From Janthinobacterium sp. GW456P (lineage in GTDB: Bacteria > Pseudomonadota > Gammaproteobacteria > Burkholderiales > Burkholderiaceae_D), in the NCBI RefSeq assembly GCF_002127655.1, contig NZ_NEHB01000004.1:298-64297 (forward strand): 64,000 bases of DNA, read 5' to 3'. The notes under the pieces are model-generated. The model did no database searches. It was not told the origin of the DNA and saw nothing but the letters and a program-made list of their open reading frames with translations. Of the stretch, positions 37,347-44,979 are shown one piece after another (position 1 is the stretch's first letter; each line of letters starts with the position of its first letter). The position numbers and the translations under genes are program-made.

Positions 37347-38390
37347 ATGCTGACCTTCTACAATGAATTGCACGGCCAGCACCGGGGCCGCTTCGAGATG
37401 TTTCGCGGCACCATGGTGCCCTGCTTCGAGACGCCCGAGCGGGCCGACATGGTGGTGGCCGAGCTGGGACGGCGCAACCTGGGCCGCATCGTCACGCCGC
37501 ACGGCGTGCCGCTGACCTCGCTCGAGCGCATCCACACGCCCCGCTACCTGCATTTTTTGCGCCATGCCTGGCACGACTGGCTGGCACTCGACCCGGATAA
37601 CGCCAACAAGGACGCCTTGCCGTCCGTGTGGCCCGTGCGCACCCTGCGCAGCGACATCGAACCGGACGACTTCACGGCCAAGCTGGGCCTGTACTCGATG
37701 GACAACGGCACGCCGCTGACGGCCGGCACGTGGACGGCGGCCAAGACGGGCGCCGACTGCGCCGTCAACGCGGCGCACGCGCTGCGCCTGGGCGAGCGGG
37801 CCACGTTTGCCCTGACGCGCCCGCCCGGCCACCATGCGGGCAGCGATTTCTTTGGCGGCTACTGCTTTCTGAACAACGCGGCCCTGGCCGCGCAGCATCT
37901 GCTCGACGACGGTGCCCGCAAGGTCGCCATCCTCGATATCGACTACCACCACGGCAACGGCACGCAAAGCATCTTTTACGCACGCGACGACGTGCTGTTC
38001 GCCTCGATCCACGCCGACCCGCGCGGCGAATATCCGTTTTACCTCGGTCACGCCGACGAGACGGGCAGCGGCGCGGGACTCGGCTACAACGTCAATCTGC
38101 CGCTGCCGGCCGGCACGTCCACAGCCAGCTGGTTCGCCGCGCTGGAAACGGCTTGCCTGCGCATCAATATGTATGCGCCCGACGCGCTGGTGGTCTCGCT
38201 CGGCGTCGACACCTTCGCGGGCGATCCGCTGTCGCACTTCGCCCTGCAAAGCGGCGACTACCTGCGCGTGGGCGAACGCCTCGCGCATCTGAACCTGCCC
38301 ACCGCCTTCATCCTCGAAGGCGGTTATGCGGTCAAGGAAATCGGCATCAATGTCGTCAATGTGCTCGAAGGTTTTGAAACCGCGGAGTAG
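37347..38390 (+). CDS. Acetylpolyamine amidohydrolase (histone-deacetylase superfamily)
   Basis: The 347-residue zinc hydrolase has the deacetylase core. RPPGHHAGSDFFGGYCFLNN (about 157-176) holds the paired histidines, and ILDIDYHHGNGTQ (about 194-206) the zinc-binding Asp and His. SLGVDTFAGDP (near 285) holds the second zinc Asp, and LEGGYAVKEIG follows near 318. Sequence and length resemble Mycoplana acetylpolyamine aminohydrolase (341) more than class II deacetylases, so a polyamine substrate is likely. Adjacent to gshA, 18 bp apart, probably co-transcribed. Confidence 0.85.
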   Translation: MLTFYNELHGQHRGRFEMFRGTMVPCFETPERADMVVAELGRRNLGRIVTPHGVPLTSLERIHTPRYLHFLRHAWHDWLALDPDNANKDALPSVWPVRTLRSDIEPDDFTAKLGLYSMDNGTPLTAGTWTAAKTGADCAVNAAHALRLGERATFALTRPPGHHAGSDFFGGYCFLNNAALAAQHLLDDGARKVAILDIDYHHGNGTQSIFYARDDVLFASIHADPRGEYPFYLGHADETGSGAGLGYNVNLPLPAGTSTASWFAALETACLRINMYAPDALVVSLGVDTFAGDPLSHFALQSGDYLRVGERLAHLNLPTAFILEGGYAVKEIGINVVNVLEGFETAE

Positions 38391-38401
38391 GCCGGTGGTG
38401 A

Positions 38402-38452
38402 TGTCGGCTTACGCCCTGGCGGGCCTCGGCGGCTCCGCTAAGCCGACCTACA
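38402..38452. repeat. REP-like palindrome, copy 3
   Basis: TGTCGGCTTACGC and GCTAAGCCGACCTACA, the same arms as copies 1 and 2, here with a longer loop. The stop codon of the minus-strand LytTR regulator (38450-38448) lies inside the right arm. Confidence 0.75.
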
Positions 38453-39230
38453 TATTCCGAAACAAGGCCATGAACGGCTGGCTCACGGCCAGGGTTTCCG
38501 GCCGCGTTTTCAGACGCAGGGTGCCGCGCCCCACCTCGTCGCGCGTCACCGACGCCACCATCTTCATGTTGACGATGGTGGAGCGGTGGATCTGCTTGAA
38601 GATGGCCGGGTCGAGCACGTCGAGCAGTTCGCGGATCGGCTTGCGCAGCAGCGCCTCGCCATCGGCCGTCATGACGGCCGTATACTTGGTGTCGGACTGA
38701 AAATAGGCGATGTCTTCCACCATGATCAGGCGCGTATCCTTGCCGCTGCTGGCCGTCAGCCACACCAGCGGCGGCGACTTGGCGGCCGCCGGCAAGGCGC
38801 TGCGCAATTGCTGCAGCAGCCCGGCCAGGGCGCCATCGCCCGCCTGGACCTTGCCGGCCCGCGCCCGCACGCGCTGCAAGGTCGCCTGCAGGCGCTCGCG
38901 CGAAATTGGTTTCAACAGATAATCGACCGCGCCCTTGTCGAAGGCATCGATCGCGTACTGGTCGTAGGCCGTGACGAACACCACCTGCGTGGTGGGACTC
39001 GCCTCGAGCGCGCCGGCCGCCACTTCCAGCCCCGTCAGGCCCGGCATGCGGATGTCGAGGAAGGCCACGTCGGGCTTGCGCGTGGCGATGGCCTCGAGCG
39101 CCGTGCCGCCGTCGTCGCAGGCGGCGACGATGCGCAGTGCCGGCCACTCTTCGGCCAGCAGGGCCACGAGTGCCTCGCGCAGCAGGGTTTCATCCTCGGC
39201 GATGACGCAGCTCATCTCAGGCAGATGCAT
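38448..39230 (-). CDS. LytTR-family response regulator
   Basis: The 260-residue protein has a receiver domain with D59 in VAFLDIRMPG and the KP motif in DYLLKPI near 109. A C-terminal LytTR DNA-binding domain (about 150-255, ending QIHRSTIVN... TLAVSQPFMALF) follows. It overlaps the preceding kinase gene by 14 bp, so the two form one translationally coupled system. Genes controlled are unknown. Confidence 0.92.
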   Translation of the reverse strand: MHLPEMSCVIAEDETLLREALVALLAEEWPALRIVAACDDGGTALEAIATRKPDVAFLDIRMPGLTGLEVAAGALEASPTTQVVFVTAYDQYAIDAFDKGAVDYLLKPISRERLQATLQRVRARAGKVQAGDGALAGLLQQLRSALPAAAKSPPLVWLTASSGKDTRLIMVEDIAYFQSDTKYTAVMTADGEALLRKPIRELLDVLDPAIFKQIHRSTIVNMKMVASVTRDEVGRGTLRLKTRPETLAVSQPFMALFRNM

Positions 39231-40482
39231 ACGATACTCCTTGCGCCGTGCTGTCGGGTACTGTGATGGTGGCCGTCACGCCATCGGGGAAATTGGCGAC
39301 GATGGCAAACGCAGCCGCATTGCCGTAGGTCAGCCGCAGGCGCTCGCGCACATTGCGCAGACCAATGCCCGTGCCGGCGCCGTCGTCGCTGAAACCCTTG
39401 CCGTCGTCGGCCACCGTGACGATCACCGTGCCATTGCCGCTGCGCGCCATGATCCAGATGGTGCCGCCGCCGCTTTTCGGCTCCAGGCCATGCTTGATGG
39501 CGTTTTCCACCAGTGTCTGCAGCATCATCGGCGGCAGTTCCACCTGGCGCAGGTAGTGCGGCACCTCGATCTGCAGGTTCAGGCGCTCGCCCATGCGGAT
39601 TTTCAGGATGTCGAGGTAGGCGCGCGCCCGTTCCAGCTCCGTGCCCAGGGTCGACATGGCTTGCTCCGTGCGCGGCAGCGAGTGGCGCAGATATAAAATC
39701 AGATTGCCCAGCATCGCGTCGGCGCGCACGGGGTCGCTGCGCGTGAGCAGCTGCGCACTGGCCAAGGTGTTGTACAGGAAGTGCGGCTCGACCTGTGCAT
39801 GCAGCAGGCTCAGTTTGGCCACCGTGAGTTCCTTTTCCGTCACCGTCTGGCGCGCCTCGGCCTGCTCGCCGCGGCGGCGCTGCGCCACCCGGCGCGTCAT
39901 CGCCCGCGTCACCGCTTCCGCATTTTCCAGGTTGCTGCCATGGTCGACGAGGAACCAGTCGGTCCAGGCATTGCGCGCCGGCTCGCAGATCAGGGTCACG
40001 CTGCCCGCCTCGCCATTCGGCGTGACGGTGGCGAGGATCTGGTTCGGCCGCGGCTCGAGGAAACCCAGCACGCGCATGCGGGGCAAGCCCGTGTGCGTAT
40101 AGGGCGCCGCGCGGCGCACCCTGGCCTGCACCTGCAGGCTGTCGCGCGCGCTTTCGACCACTTCGCTGCCCGGCAGTTCGCGGATGGCCGCGTCGATCAT
40201 GTCGAACGCCTCGCCCGCCTCGAACGGAATCTCGATCTGGCGCCGCTGGCGGCTCGACAGGGTGGCGGCATTGACGGCGCCGGCGATCAGGCGCACGCGC
40301 CGCACATGCGAAAACGCATTCGTGACGACGGCGCAGGCCAGCAGTGCACCGACGATGACAAAGAAGTCTTCCGTGTGTCCAAAAATATGGCGCAGGAAGT
40401 TCTCGACCAGGATCGCCATGGCGATGATGTAGGTGAGCATCGTGGCCAAGGTGAGGCGAAGGATAAAGAAGAGGCTGGTCAT
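39217..40482 (-). CDS. LytS/AlgZ-type sensor histidine kinase
   Basis: The 421-residue kinase has two N-terminal membrane helices (about 5-28 and 38-58) and a region with coiled-coil features. A His_kinase (PF06580-type) phosphoacceptor, HAQVEPHFLYNTLAS with H234, and a HATPase domain with ENAIKHGLEP and DDGKGFSDDGAGTGIGLRNVRERL complete it. No extracytoplasmic sensor domain is seen. The start at 40482 is chosen for CCAGGGAAA upstream and because the first helix begins there. Confidence 0.88.
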   Translation of the reverse strand: MTSLFFILRLTLATMLTYIIAMAILVENFLRHIFGHTEDFFVIVGALLACAVVTNAFSHVRRVRLIAGAVNAATLSSRQRRQIEIPFEAGEAFDMIDAAIRELPGSEVVESARDSLQVQARVRRAAPYTHTGLPRMRVLGFLEPRPNQILATVTPNGEAGSVTLICEPARNAWTDWFLVDHGSNLENAEAVTRAMTRRVAQRRRGEQAEARQTVTEKELTVAKLSLLHAQVEPHFLYNTLASAQLLTRSDPVRADAMLGNLILYLRHSLPRTEQAMSTLGTELERARAYLDILKIRMGERLNLQIEVPHYLRQVELPPMMLQTLVENAIKHGLEPKSGGGTIWIMARSGNGTVIVTVADDGKGFSDDGAGTGIGLRNVRERLRLTYGNAAAFAIVANFPDGVTATITVPDSTAQGVSYASA

Positions 40483-40618
40483 GGTTTTTCCCTGGAACGT
40501 AGAAGTGGGCCAAGAATAGCAATCGGCGCCAACGGCGGTGGCCATTATGCGATGGAAGCCCGGTAGTGGCGACAAAGGCAAGAAAATAAAGCATAAATAT
40601 GCGCCGCCCCGAAATAAA

Positions 40619-40645
40619 ATCGCTTGCAATTAAATAGCGCACGAT
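40619..40645. promoter_or_regulatory. Imperfect dyad upstream of ohr, candidate OhrR operator
   Basis: ATCGCTTGCAATT and AAATAGCGCACGAT face each other as an imperfect inverted repeat in the ohr promoter region. OhrR-type regulators bind A+T-rich dyads of this kind. No ohrR gene is nearby. Confidence 0.35.
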
Positions 40646-40766
40646 ATATATTGAGCACATGGACGCCGGAATTGCTTTTTCAGACGGACATCCTGGGGTC
40701 ACGGCCCACGAAACAAGTAGCACACTATTTAGTAGCCACCTATTTATCTACCTAAAGGAAACCATC

Positions 40767-41192
40767 ATGTCGATCAAACAAGTCCTGTACCGCGCTCAAG
40801 CCACCGCCACCGGAGGCCGCGAAGGCCGTGCCGTCTCGTCCGACAATGTGCTCGACGTCAAGCTGACCACGCCCAAAGAACTGGGTGGCAATGGCGCCGT
40901 CGGCACCAATCCGGAACAGCTGTTCGCCGCCGGCTACTCGGCCTGCTTCATCGGCGCCATGAAATTCGTCGGCGGCCGCGACAAGATCGCCGTGCCGGCG
41001 GACCTGTCGATCGAAGGCAACGTCGGCATCGGCGCCATCGAGACGGGCTTCGGCATCGAAGTGGAGCTGAAAATCTCGCTGCCAGGCATGGAACGCGCCG
41101 CCGCCGAAGCGCTGGTCGCCGCCGCCCACATCGTGTGCCCCTACTCGAACGCCACGCGCGGCAATATCGACGTCACCCTGACGATCGTGTAA
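40767..41192 (+). CDS. ohr: Organic hydroperoxide resistance protein
   Basis: The 141-residue OsmC-fold peroxidase reduces organic hydroperoxides with two cysteines: C60 in [12 protein letters not shown] and C124 in [14 protein letters not shown]. Both are in the expected family positions. ATG 40767 has AAAGGAA upstream. The gene ends in its own terminator and is monocistronic. Confidence 0.94.
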   Translation: MSIKQVLYRAQATATGGREGRAVSSDNVLDVKLTTPKELGGNGAVGTNPEQLFAAGYSACFIGAMKFVGGRDKIAVPADLSIEGNVGIGAIETGFGIEVELKISLPGMERAAAEALVAAAHIVCPYSNATRGNIDVTLTIV

Positions 41193-41214
41193 TCCACGCT
41201 GCACGCACTGCAAT

Positions 41215-41250
41215 ATCCCCGGCCGAGCCTTGGCGCCGCCGGGGATTTTT
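41215..41250 (+). terminator. Rho-independent terminator of ohr
   Basis: An ATCCCCGGC/GCCGGGGAT stem (41215-41223 with 41238-41246) is followed by a T run; it sits between the convergent stops of ohr and the DJ-1/PfpI gene. Confidence 0.85.
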
Positions 41251-41253
41251 GCT

Positions 41254-42087
41254 TTAGCGCAGCGCCTGCAGCAGCTGATCTGCCAGGGCCGGCGCCGAGG
41301 CGGGATTCTGTCCCGTGATCAATTCGCGGTCGACCACCACGTTGCTGCTCCACGGCGCCTGGTTCTGCACATACTGCGCGCCGGCCGCCTGCAAGCCCGA
41401 CTGCGGATAGAACTTCATCGTCCCGCCCTTCAGCGCGCCCTGCGCCGCCGCCTCTTCCTGGTTGCTGATCACCGTCATGCGGTAGCCGTTGTAGATCCAG
41501 TCGGCCGGCTTGGCGGGCGTCCGGCCCGCTTCCAGCGCGGCCGTAAACTGTGCCGCCTGCGGCAGGGCCGACAGCAGGGCGATGGGACCATGGCACAGCA
41601 GCGCCGTCGGCTTGCCGTCCGCGTGGAACTGGCGCAGCAGCGCGCCCAGGCTGGCGTCCTTCAACAGGTCTTGCATGGGCGCGTGGCCGCCCGGCACCAG
41701 CACGGCTGCATAATGACCATAACCGATCTGCTCCACCCGTTTCAGGCTGATCACGGGCGAACGGCCCGGCACCGTCAGCGCCAGCTGCTCCAGCAAGGCC
41801 TTGTGCGCCGCATGGGCGGCCGCGTCGCCGCCAAAATAGGCGTCCGTATCCGAGCTGGCGTCCAGGGTCGGCGCCTGGCCTTGCGGCGTGGCGAACGTCA
41901 CCGTGTGGCCCGCGTCGAGCAGCTTTTTCACGGGCTGCATCAGTTCATTGAGGTAAAAGCCCGTCTGGAAAACCTTGCCGTCGCGCAAGTCGAGGTGATT
42001 CGCATCCGACAGCACGACAAGGACCTCGGCCGCCTGGGCGCTGGAAAAGGCGGCGAGCAACAGGCTGCTGATCAGTAATTTTTTCAT
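41254..42087 (-). CDS. Exported DJ-1/PfpI-family protein
   Basis: The 277-residue protein has a signal peptide (1-19, ending SSAQA) and a class I glutamine-amidotransferase-like domain. The family nucleophile is in ALLCHGPIALL near 166, preceded by VLVPGGHAPM near 129. Members are glyoxalase-like hydrolases or chaperones; export is unusual for the family. It is divergent from a LysR regulator, 107 bp apart, that may control it. Confidence 0.83.
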   Translation of the reverse strand: MKKLLISSLLLAAFSSAQAAEVLVVLSDANHLDLRDGKVFQTGFYLNELMQPVKKLLDAGHTVTFATPQGQAPTLDASSDTDAYFGGDAAAHAAHKALLEQLALTVPGRSPVISLKRVEQIGYGHYAAVLVPGGHAPMQDLLKDASLGALLRQFHADGKPTALLCHGPIALLSALPQAAQFTAALEAGRTPAKPADWIYNGYRMTVISNQEEAAAQGALKGGTMKFYPQSGLQAAGAQYVQNQAPWSSNVVVDRELITGQNPASAPALADQLLQALR

Positions 42088-42121
42088 GGTGTGGCCTTTC
42101 TGTGGAGAGGACAGCAGCATA

Positions 42122-42141
42122 TTCCGAATCAAAATACGGAA
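42122..42141. promoter_or_regulatory. Candidate LysR-type operator
   Basis: TTCCG-N10-CGGAA is an exact inverted repeat in the gap between the divergent DJ-1/PfpI and LysR genes. Its position and spacing suit a LysR regulator controlling both directions. Confidence 0.4.
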
Positions 42142-42194
42142 AAATGATGAATAATGCACAGCACTGATGCGGAATACGACCGAATGGAGCTGAG

Positions 42195-43103
42195 ATGGAT
42201 AAATTGCAGGCGATGCAGCTGTTTCGCCGCGTGGCCGAGCTGGGCAGCTTTCGCCGCGCGGCCGACGAACTGGACTTGTCGGCCTCGTACGTGAGCCGGC
42301 GCATCGGCCAGCTGGAGCAGGAACTGGGCGGGCGCCTGATGACGCGCACCACACGCCAGCTGGCGCTGACGGAAACGGGCGCCGCCTATCTCGAGCACTG
42401 CCGCAAGCTGCTCGACGAGCTGGCGCAGGCCGAAGACATGGTGGCCCATTCGACAGCGCACGTAACGGGCCGCCTGCGCATCAACGCGCCGCTGACCTTG
42501 GGCGTGGGCGAGCTGGCCGAAGGCCTGGCCGATTTCATGGCCGACTGGCCCGCGCTGCGCCTGGACGTCGACCTGAAGGATGAATATGTGGACCTGGCGG
42601 CGGCCAACTACGACCTGGGTTTCCGCGTCACCACCGCCCTCACCGATTCGAGCTATGTGGCGCGCCATATCCACGACTACCGCCTGCACATCTGCTGCGC
42701 GCCCGCCTACCTGGAGCGCCACGGCCCGTTGGCCGAACCCACGGACCTGACGCGCCAGCGCTGCTTCATCTACAGCCACGCCCTGTTCGGCAACCGCTGG
42801 CCGCTGCGCCATGCGGGGCCGCACAGCGACATCGAAGTGCCGAACTGGGTCCGCACGAACAACACGCTGTTCATGCGCAGCCTGATCCTGCGCGGCCTGG
42901 GCATCGGTATCCTGCCCACCTTTGTCTGCCGCGAGGAACTGGCCAGCGGCGCCCTGGTCGAGCTGTTCCCCGACGTCGAGCGCCCCAGCCTGGCGCTGTT
43001 CGCCATTTACCCGTCGCGCCAGCTGGTGGCGCCCCGCGTGACGCGCTGCATCGAACACCTGAAGCAGTGGTATGCGCAGCGCTATCCCACGCCGGCGCCG
43101 TGA
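42195..43103 (+). CDS. LysR-family transcriptional regulator
   Basis: The 302-residue protein has an N-terminal helix-turn-helix (FRRVAELGSFRRAADELDLSASYVSRRI, about 10-37) and a LysR co-inducer domain. The sequence falls in the common CrgA/DmlR-like subgroup. It is divergent from the DJ-1/PfpI gene and probably regulates it. The inducer is unknown. Confidence 0.88.
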   Translation: MDKLQAMQLFRRVAELGSFRRAADELDLSASYVSRRIGQLEQELGGRLMTRTTRQLALTETGAAYLEHCRKLLDELAQAEDMVAHSTAHVTGRLRINAPLTLGVGELAEGLADFMADWPALRLDVDLKDEYVDLAAANYDLGFRVTTALTDSSYVARHIHDYRLHICCAPAYLERHGPLAEPTDLTRQRCFIYSHALFGNRWPLRHAGPHSDIEVPNWVRTNNTLFMRSLILRGLGIGILPTFVCREELASGALVELFPDVERPSLALFAIYPSRQLVAPRVTRCIEHLKQWYAQRYPTPAP

Positions 43104-43143
43104 AGCCGGTAAAATCACGGCCACTCTCACGCAAGGATGACCC

Positions 43144-43611
43144 ATGATCAGCTGGCAATGGAACACGTTCGACGAACTCGGCCCCCACGATTTGTACCAG
43201 GTGCTGGCCTTGCGCCAGCGCGTGTTCGTCATCGAACAGCAGTGCATTTATCCGGATCTCGATGGCCATGACCAGCAGGCGATGCACTTGCTGGGCTGGC
43301 AAACGGTCGATGGCCAGCGCCGGCTGGGCGCCTACCTGCGCGTGCTGGCACCGGGCGCCAAGTATGTGGAGATGTCGCTGGGCCGTGTGCTGACGGCGCC
43401 CGAGGCGCGCACCACGGGCGCCGGCAAGCAGTTATTGCTTGAGGGCATAGCACGGGCCGAGCGCCAGCATCCGGGCCACGCCATCCGCATCGGCGCGCAG
43501 CACTACCTGGAACGCTTTTATCAATCCTTCGGCTTTGTCACCGTCAGCGCGCCGTATGACGAAGACGGCATACAGCACGTCGACATGCTGCGCGCGGAGC
43601 AAGCGGCATGA
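43144..43611 (+). CDS. elaA: GNAT acetyltransferase, ElaA family
   Basis: The 155-residue protein matches ElaA: WNTFDELGPHDLYQVLALRQRVFVIEQQC near the start, the acetyl-CoA loop in ARTTGAGKQLL (about 83-93), and ERFYQSFGFVTVS near 120-132. The substrate is unknown. It overlaps the next gene by 4 bp (ATGA), implying coupling. Confidence 0.88.
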   Translation: MISWQWNTFDELGPHDLYQVLALRQRVFVIEQQCIYPDLDGHDQQAMHLLGWQTVDGQRRLGAYLRVLAPGAKYVEMSLGRVLTAPEARTTGAGKQLLLEGIARAERQHPGHAIRIGAQHYLERFYQSFGFVTVSAPYDEDGIQHVDMLRAEQAA

Positions 43612-44285
43612 CGACGGCCCTCATTTCCTGGAGCGGCGGCAAGGATTCCTGCCTGGCCCTGTGGCGCGCCCGCAACGCCGGCATGGACGTGCCGCTCTTG
43701 ATCACGGCCATGGATGAAGATGGCCGCAAGTCGCGCTCGCACGGCGTGCCGCCCGAGCTGCTGGCGGCGCAGGCGGCCAGCCTGGGCGCGCGCCTGCAGC
43801 GCTATCACGCCAGCTGGGCCAGCTATGAAGAACAGTTCATCGCCATGCTGCGCGCGGCCAAGGCCGAGGGCATAGAGCACGCCATCTTCGGCGACATCGA
43901 TTTGCAGCCGCACCGCGACTGGGAAGAAAAAGTCTGCGCGGTCGCCGGTCTGGCGGCGCACCTGCCCCTGTGGGGCGAAGCGCGGCGCGCGCTGGTCGAC
44001 GAGTTCCTCGCCGCCGGCTTCAAGGCCATCGTCGTGTGCATCAATGGCCGGCATCTGCCGCGTGAATTTTGCGGGCGCGAGTTCGATGCCGCCTTCCTGG
44101 CCGACCTGCCGCCCGGCGTCGACGCCTGCGGCGAAAACGGTGAATTCCACACCTTCGTCTACGACGGCCCCGCCTTCAGCGCCCCGGTGGCGCTGCGCCG
44201 CACGCAAGTGCTGCAATATGATGCGCCGGCCAAGCTGGGCGGCGCCACGTATTACTTTCAGGAACTGGCCCCGCCTGAAGCGTAA
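43608..44285 (+). CDS. Diphthine-ammonia-ligase-like ATPase (DUF71)
   Basis: The 225-residue adenine nucleotide alpha-hydrolase has the PP-loop SGGKDSCLALWRARN (about 9-23), RSHGVPPELL and EFDAAFLADLPPGVDACGENGEFHTFV (about 152-178), the signature of the DUF71/DPH6 group. In archaea and eukaryotes the family amidates diphthine; bacteria lack that target, so the bacterial role is open. Co-transcribed with elaA. Confidence 0.85.
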   Translation: MTTALISWSGGKDSCLALWRARNAGMDVPLLITAMDEDGRKSRSHGVPPELLAAQAASLGARLQRYHASWASYEEQFIAMLRAAKAEGIEHAIFGDIDLQPHRDWEEKVCAVAGLAAHLPLWGEARRALVDEFLAAGFKAIVVCINGRHLPREFCGREFDAAFLADLPPGVDACGENGEFHTFVYDGPAFSAPVALRRTQVLQYDAPAKLGGATYYFQELAPPEA

Positions 44286-44301
44286 AGGGGCCGCCAAAGC
44301 A

Positions 44302-44332
44302 AAAAGGGCGATTCCGTGGAATCGCCCTTTTC
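44302..44332. terminator. Bidirectional terminator
   Basis: An AAAGGGCGATT/AATCGCCCTTT stem flanked by A and T runs lies between the convergent stops at 44285 and 44350. Confidence 0.9.
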
Positions 44333-44349
44333 ATGTGCGCTGCGCGTGC

Positions 44350-44811
44350 TTACTTTTTCGTCACGCTCACCAGCTTGATCTCGAACAGCAAGCCGGCGTA
44401 GCCGGGAATCTTCGGCGGGCTGCCCGCCTTGCCATAACCGAGGTCATACGGAATGGCCAGGGTGCGCGTGCCGCCGACCTGCATACCGACCAGGCCGCGG
44501 TCCCAGCCCAGGATGACCCGGCCGACACCCAGAGTGAAAGTAAAACCGCTGCCTGCCTGGCTCGCATCGAACTGCACGCCCTTGTTGCCCGGCTTGCTGG
44601 CGTCATACAGCCAGCCCGTGTAGGTCACCAGCAAGGTGTCGCCCGCCGCCGCCGCCGTGCCGGTGCCGGCGACCGTATCGGTAATGGTCAGTTCTTTCAC
44701 TTGCGTATTCGGGTCGAGCACGACCGGTTTCTCGGTGTTGGCAGCGGCACCGCAAGCGGTCAGGGCCACGGCGCAAGCGAGGGTGGCGATCATTTGAAAT
44801 ACCGATTTCAT
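44350..44811 (-). CDS. FKBP-type peptidyl-prolyl isomerase lipoprotein
   Basis: The 153-residue protein has a lipoprotein signal (LTAC at about 17-20) and a single FKBP domain. The domain shows TYTGWLYDASKPGNKG..FDAS, VILGWDRGLVGM and YAGLLFEIKLVSV. It catalyses proline isomerisation in the periplasm, attached to the membrane. Terminated by the shared hairpin. Confidence 0.9.
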   Translation of the reverse strand: MKSVFQMIATLACAVALTACGAAANTEKPVVLDPNTQVKELTITDTVAGTGTAAAAGDTLLVTYTGWLYDASKPGNKGVQFDASQAGSGFTFTLGVGRVILGWDRGLVGMQVGGTRTLAIPYDLGYGKAGSPPKIPGYAGLLFEIKLVSVTKK

Positions 44812-44979
44812 GGTTTCCCTTTAAATATTGATGTGTGGCTCAGCCCGTACGGTGCGGACCAGTGCGAGCAGCAGTTTAACAGGAGTCGCGCAGCCAATTT
44901 GTAAGCAGACGTAAGCACGGCGGAAGATTGCGCAACAATACAACATTGTCACAACAACCATTCCGCCGCATTGTCACGT

